A stretch of DNA of 5,893 nt, from NCBI GenBank assembly GCA_903944555.1, contig CAJASG010000464.1, forward strand, positions 1 through 5,893. Reading direction: 5' to 3'. Below are positions 5,820-5,893 of this stretch, in pieces. The notes beneath the pieces were generated by a model. That model was not told the origin of the DNA. It ran no database searches and worked only from the letters and a program-made list of their open reading frames with translations. This DNA comes from an uncultured beta proteobacterium (GTDB lineage: Bacteria > Pseudomonadota > Gammaproteobacteria > Burkholderiales > Burkholderiaceae_C). Both the position numbers and the translations under genes were made by a program. Numbering within the stretch: the stretch's first letter is position 1; the number at the start of each line of letters is the position of its first letter.

Positions 5820-5893
5820 GAGCGACCAAATTATAGTTTTGCAAGATTGGTTCCAGACGCCTGCAGGGCGTTACCTGCTGGAATGGGAGCGTG
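5818..5893 (+). CDS. Class I SAM-dependent methyltransferase-like protein, N-terminal fragment
   Basis: An open frame starts at ATG 5818 and leaves the window after 25 complete codons. The residues MSDQIIVLQDWFQTP and then AGRYLLEWER resemble, from memory, the N-terminus of the putative type-11 (class I) methyltransferase often encoded divergently from gloB in Burkholderiales, typically with rnhA and dnaQ beyond it. The SAM-binding motif would lie further downstream and is not visible, so the function rests on this short match and on gene order. The start overlaps the gloB start in a CATG palindrome. There is no Shine-Dalgarno; TTG codons at 5785 and 5791 are alternative but unlikely starts. 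Confidence 0.65.
   Translation, partial: MSDQIIVLQDWFQTPAGRYLLEWER
5830..5835 (-). promoter_or_regulatory. -10 element of the gloB promoter
   Basis: The - strand reads TATAAT, a perfect -10 consensus, at 5835-5830. A start about 7 nt downstream would lie near 5823, only about 4 nt before the gloB ATG. The -35 is weak: CTGGAA at 5856-5851 with a 15-nt spacer is the best match seen. The element sits inside codons 5-6 of the divergent methyltransferase gene. Confidence 0.5.

Overview
The window looks like core chromosomal sequence from a betaproteobacterium, most likely Burkholderiales and probably Comamonadaceae (Rhodoferax/Polaromonas/Acidovorax-like). This rests on the protein sequences and on the order dnaX - ybaB - recR followed by mltD - gloB and a divergent methyltransferase. 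I could not run a search, so the family-level placement is inference. There is no sign of a mobile element, CRISPR array, prophage or tRNA/rRNA gene.

Layout. Positions 1-121 precede dnaX. Their first ~35 bases may be the 3' arm of a small SRP RNA (ffs) that begins outside the window. On the + strand follow dnaX (DNA polymerase III tau/gamma clamp-loader subunit), ybaB (nucleoid-associated protein), recR (recombination mediator) and a small four-helix MAPEG-family membrane protein. They are packed with gaps of 14-45 nt and look like one operon (the dnaX-ybaB gap assumes the family-like dnaX end at 2018). It meets, stop codon to stop codon with 2 bases between, a - strand pair: gloB (glyoxalase II) followed by an mltD-like lipoprotein lytic transglycosylase, whose GTG start overlaps the gloB stop. 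At the right edge a SAM-dependent methyltransferase-like gene begins on the + strand, and its ATG overlaps the ATG of gloB.

Most notable points. (1) dnaX contains a run of nine A residues (1290-1298) in the linker just after the clamp-loader domains, and both alternative frames stop within ten bases of it (TAA 1302-1304, TAG 1306-1308). This is the architecture expected for a slippage or frameshift site that makes the short gamma form beside full-length tau. (2) Near its 3' end dnaX appears to carry one extra A in an A5 run (1985-1989). Skipping it restores a family-like C-terminus that stops at 2018; as printed, the frame runs on to 2170, over the ybaB ribosome binding site and into ybaB. 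(3) gloB and the methyltransferase gene share a CATG palindrome as back-to-back starts. Each appears to have its promoter inside the other's coding sequence and little or no 5' leader.

Functionally, the + strand group serves replication and recombinational repair, with an unexplained membrane protein at the end. The - strand pair serves methylglyoxal detoxification and peptidoglycan turnover. The window is mainly conserved housekeeping DNA; what is unusual lies in the decoding of dnaX and in the gloB/methyltransferase junction.
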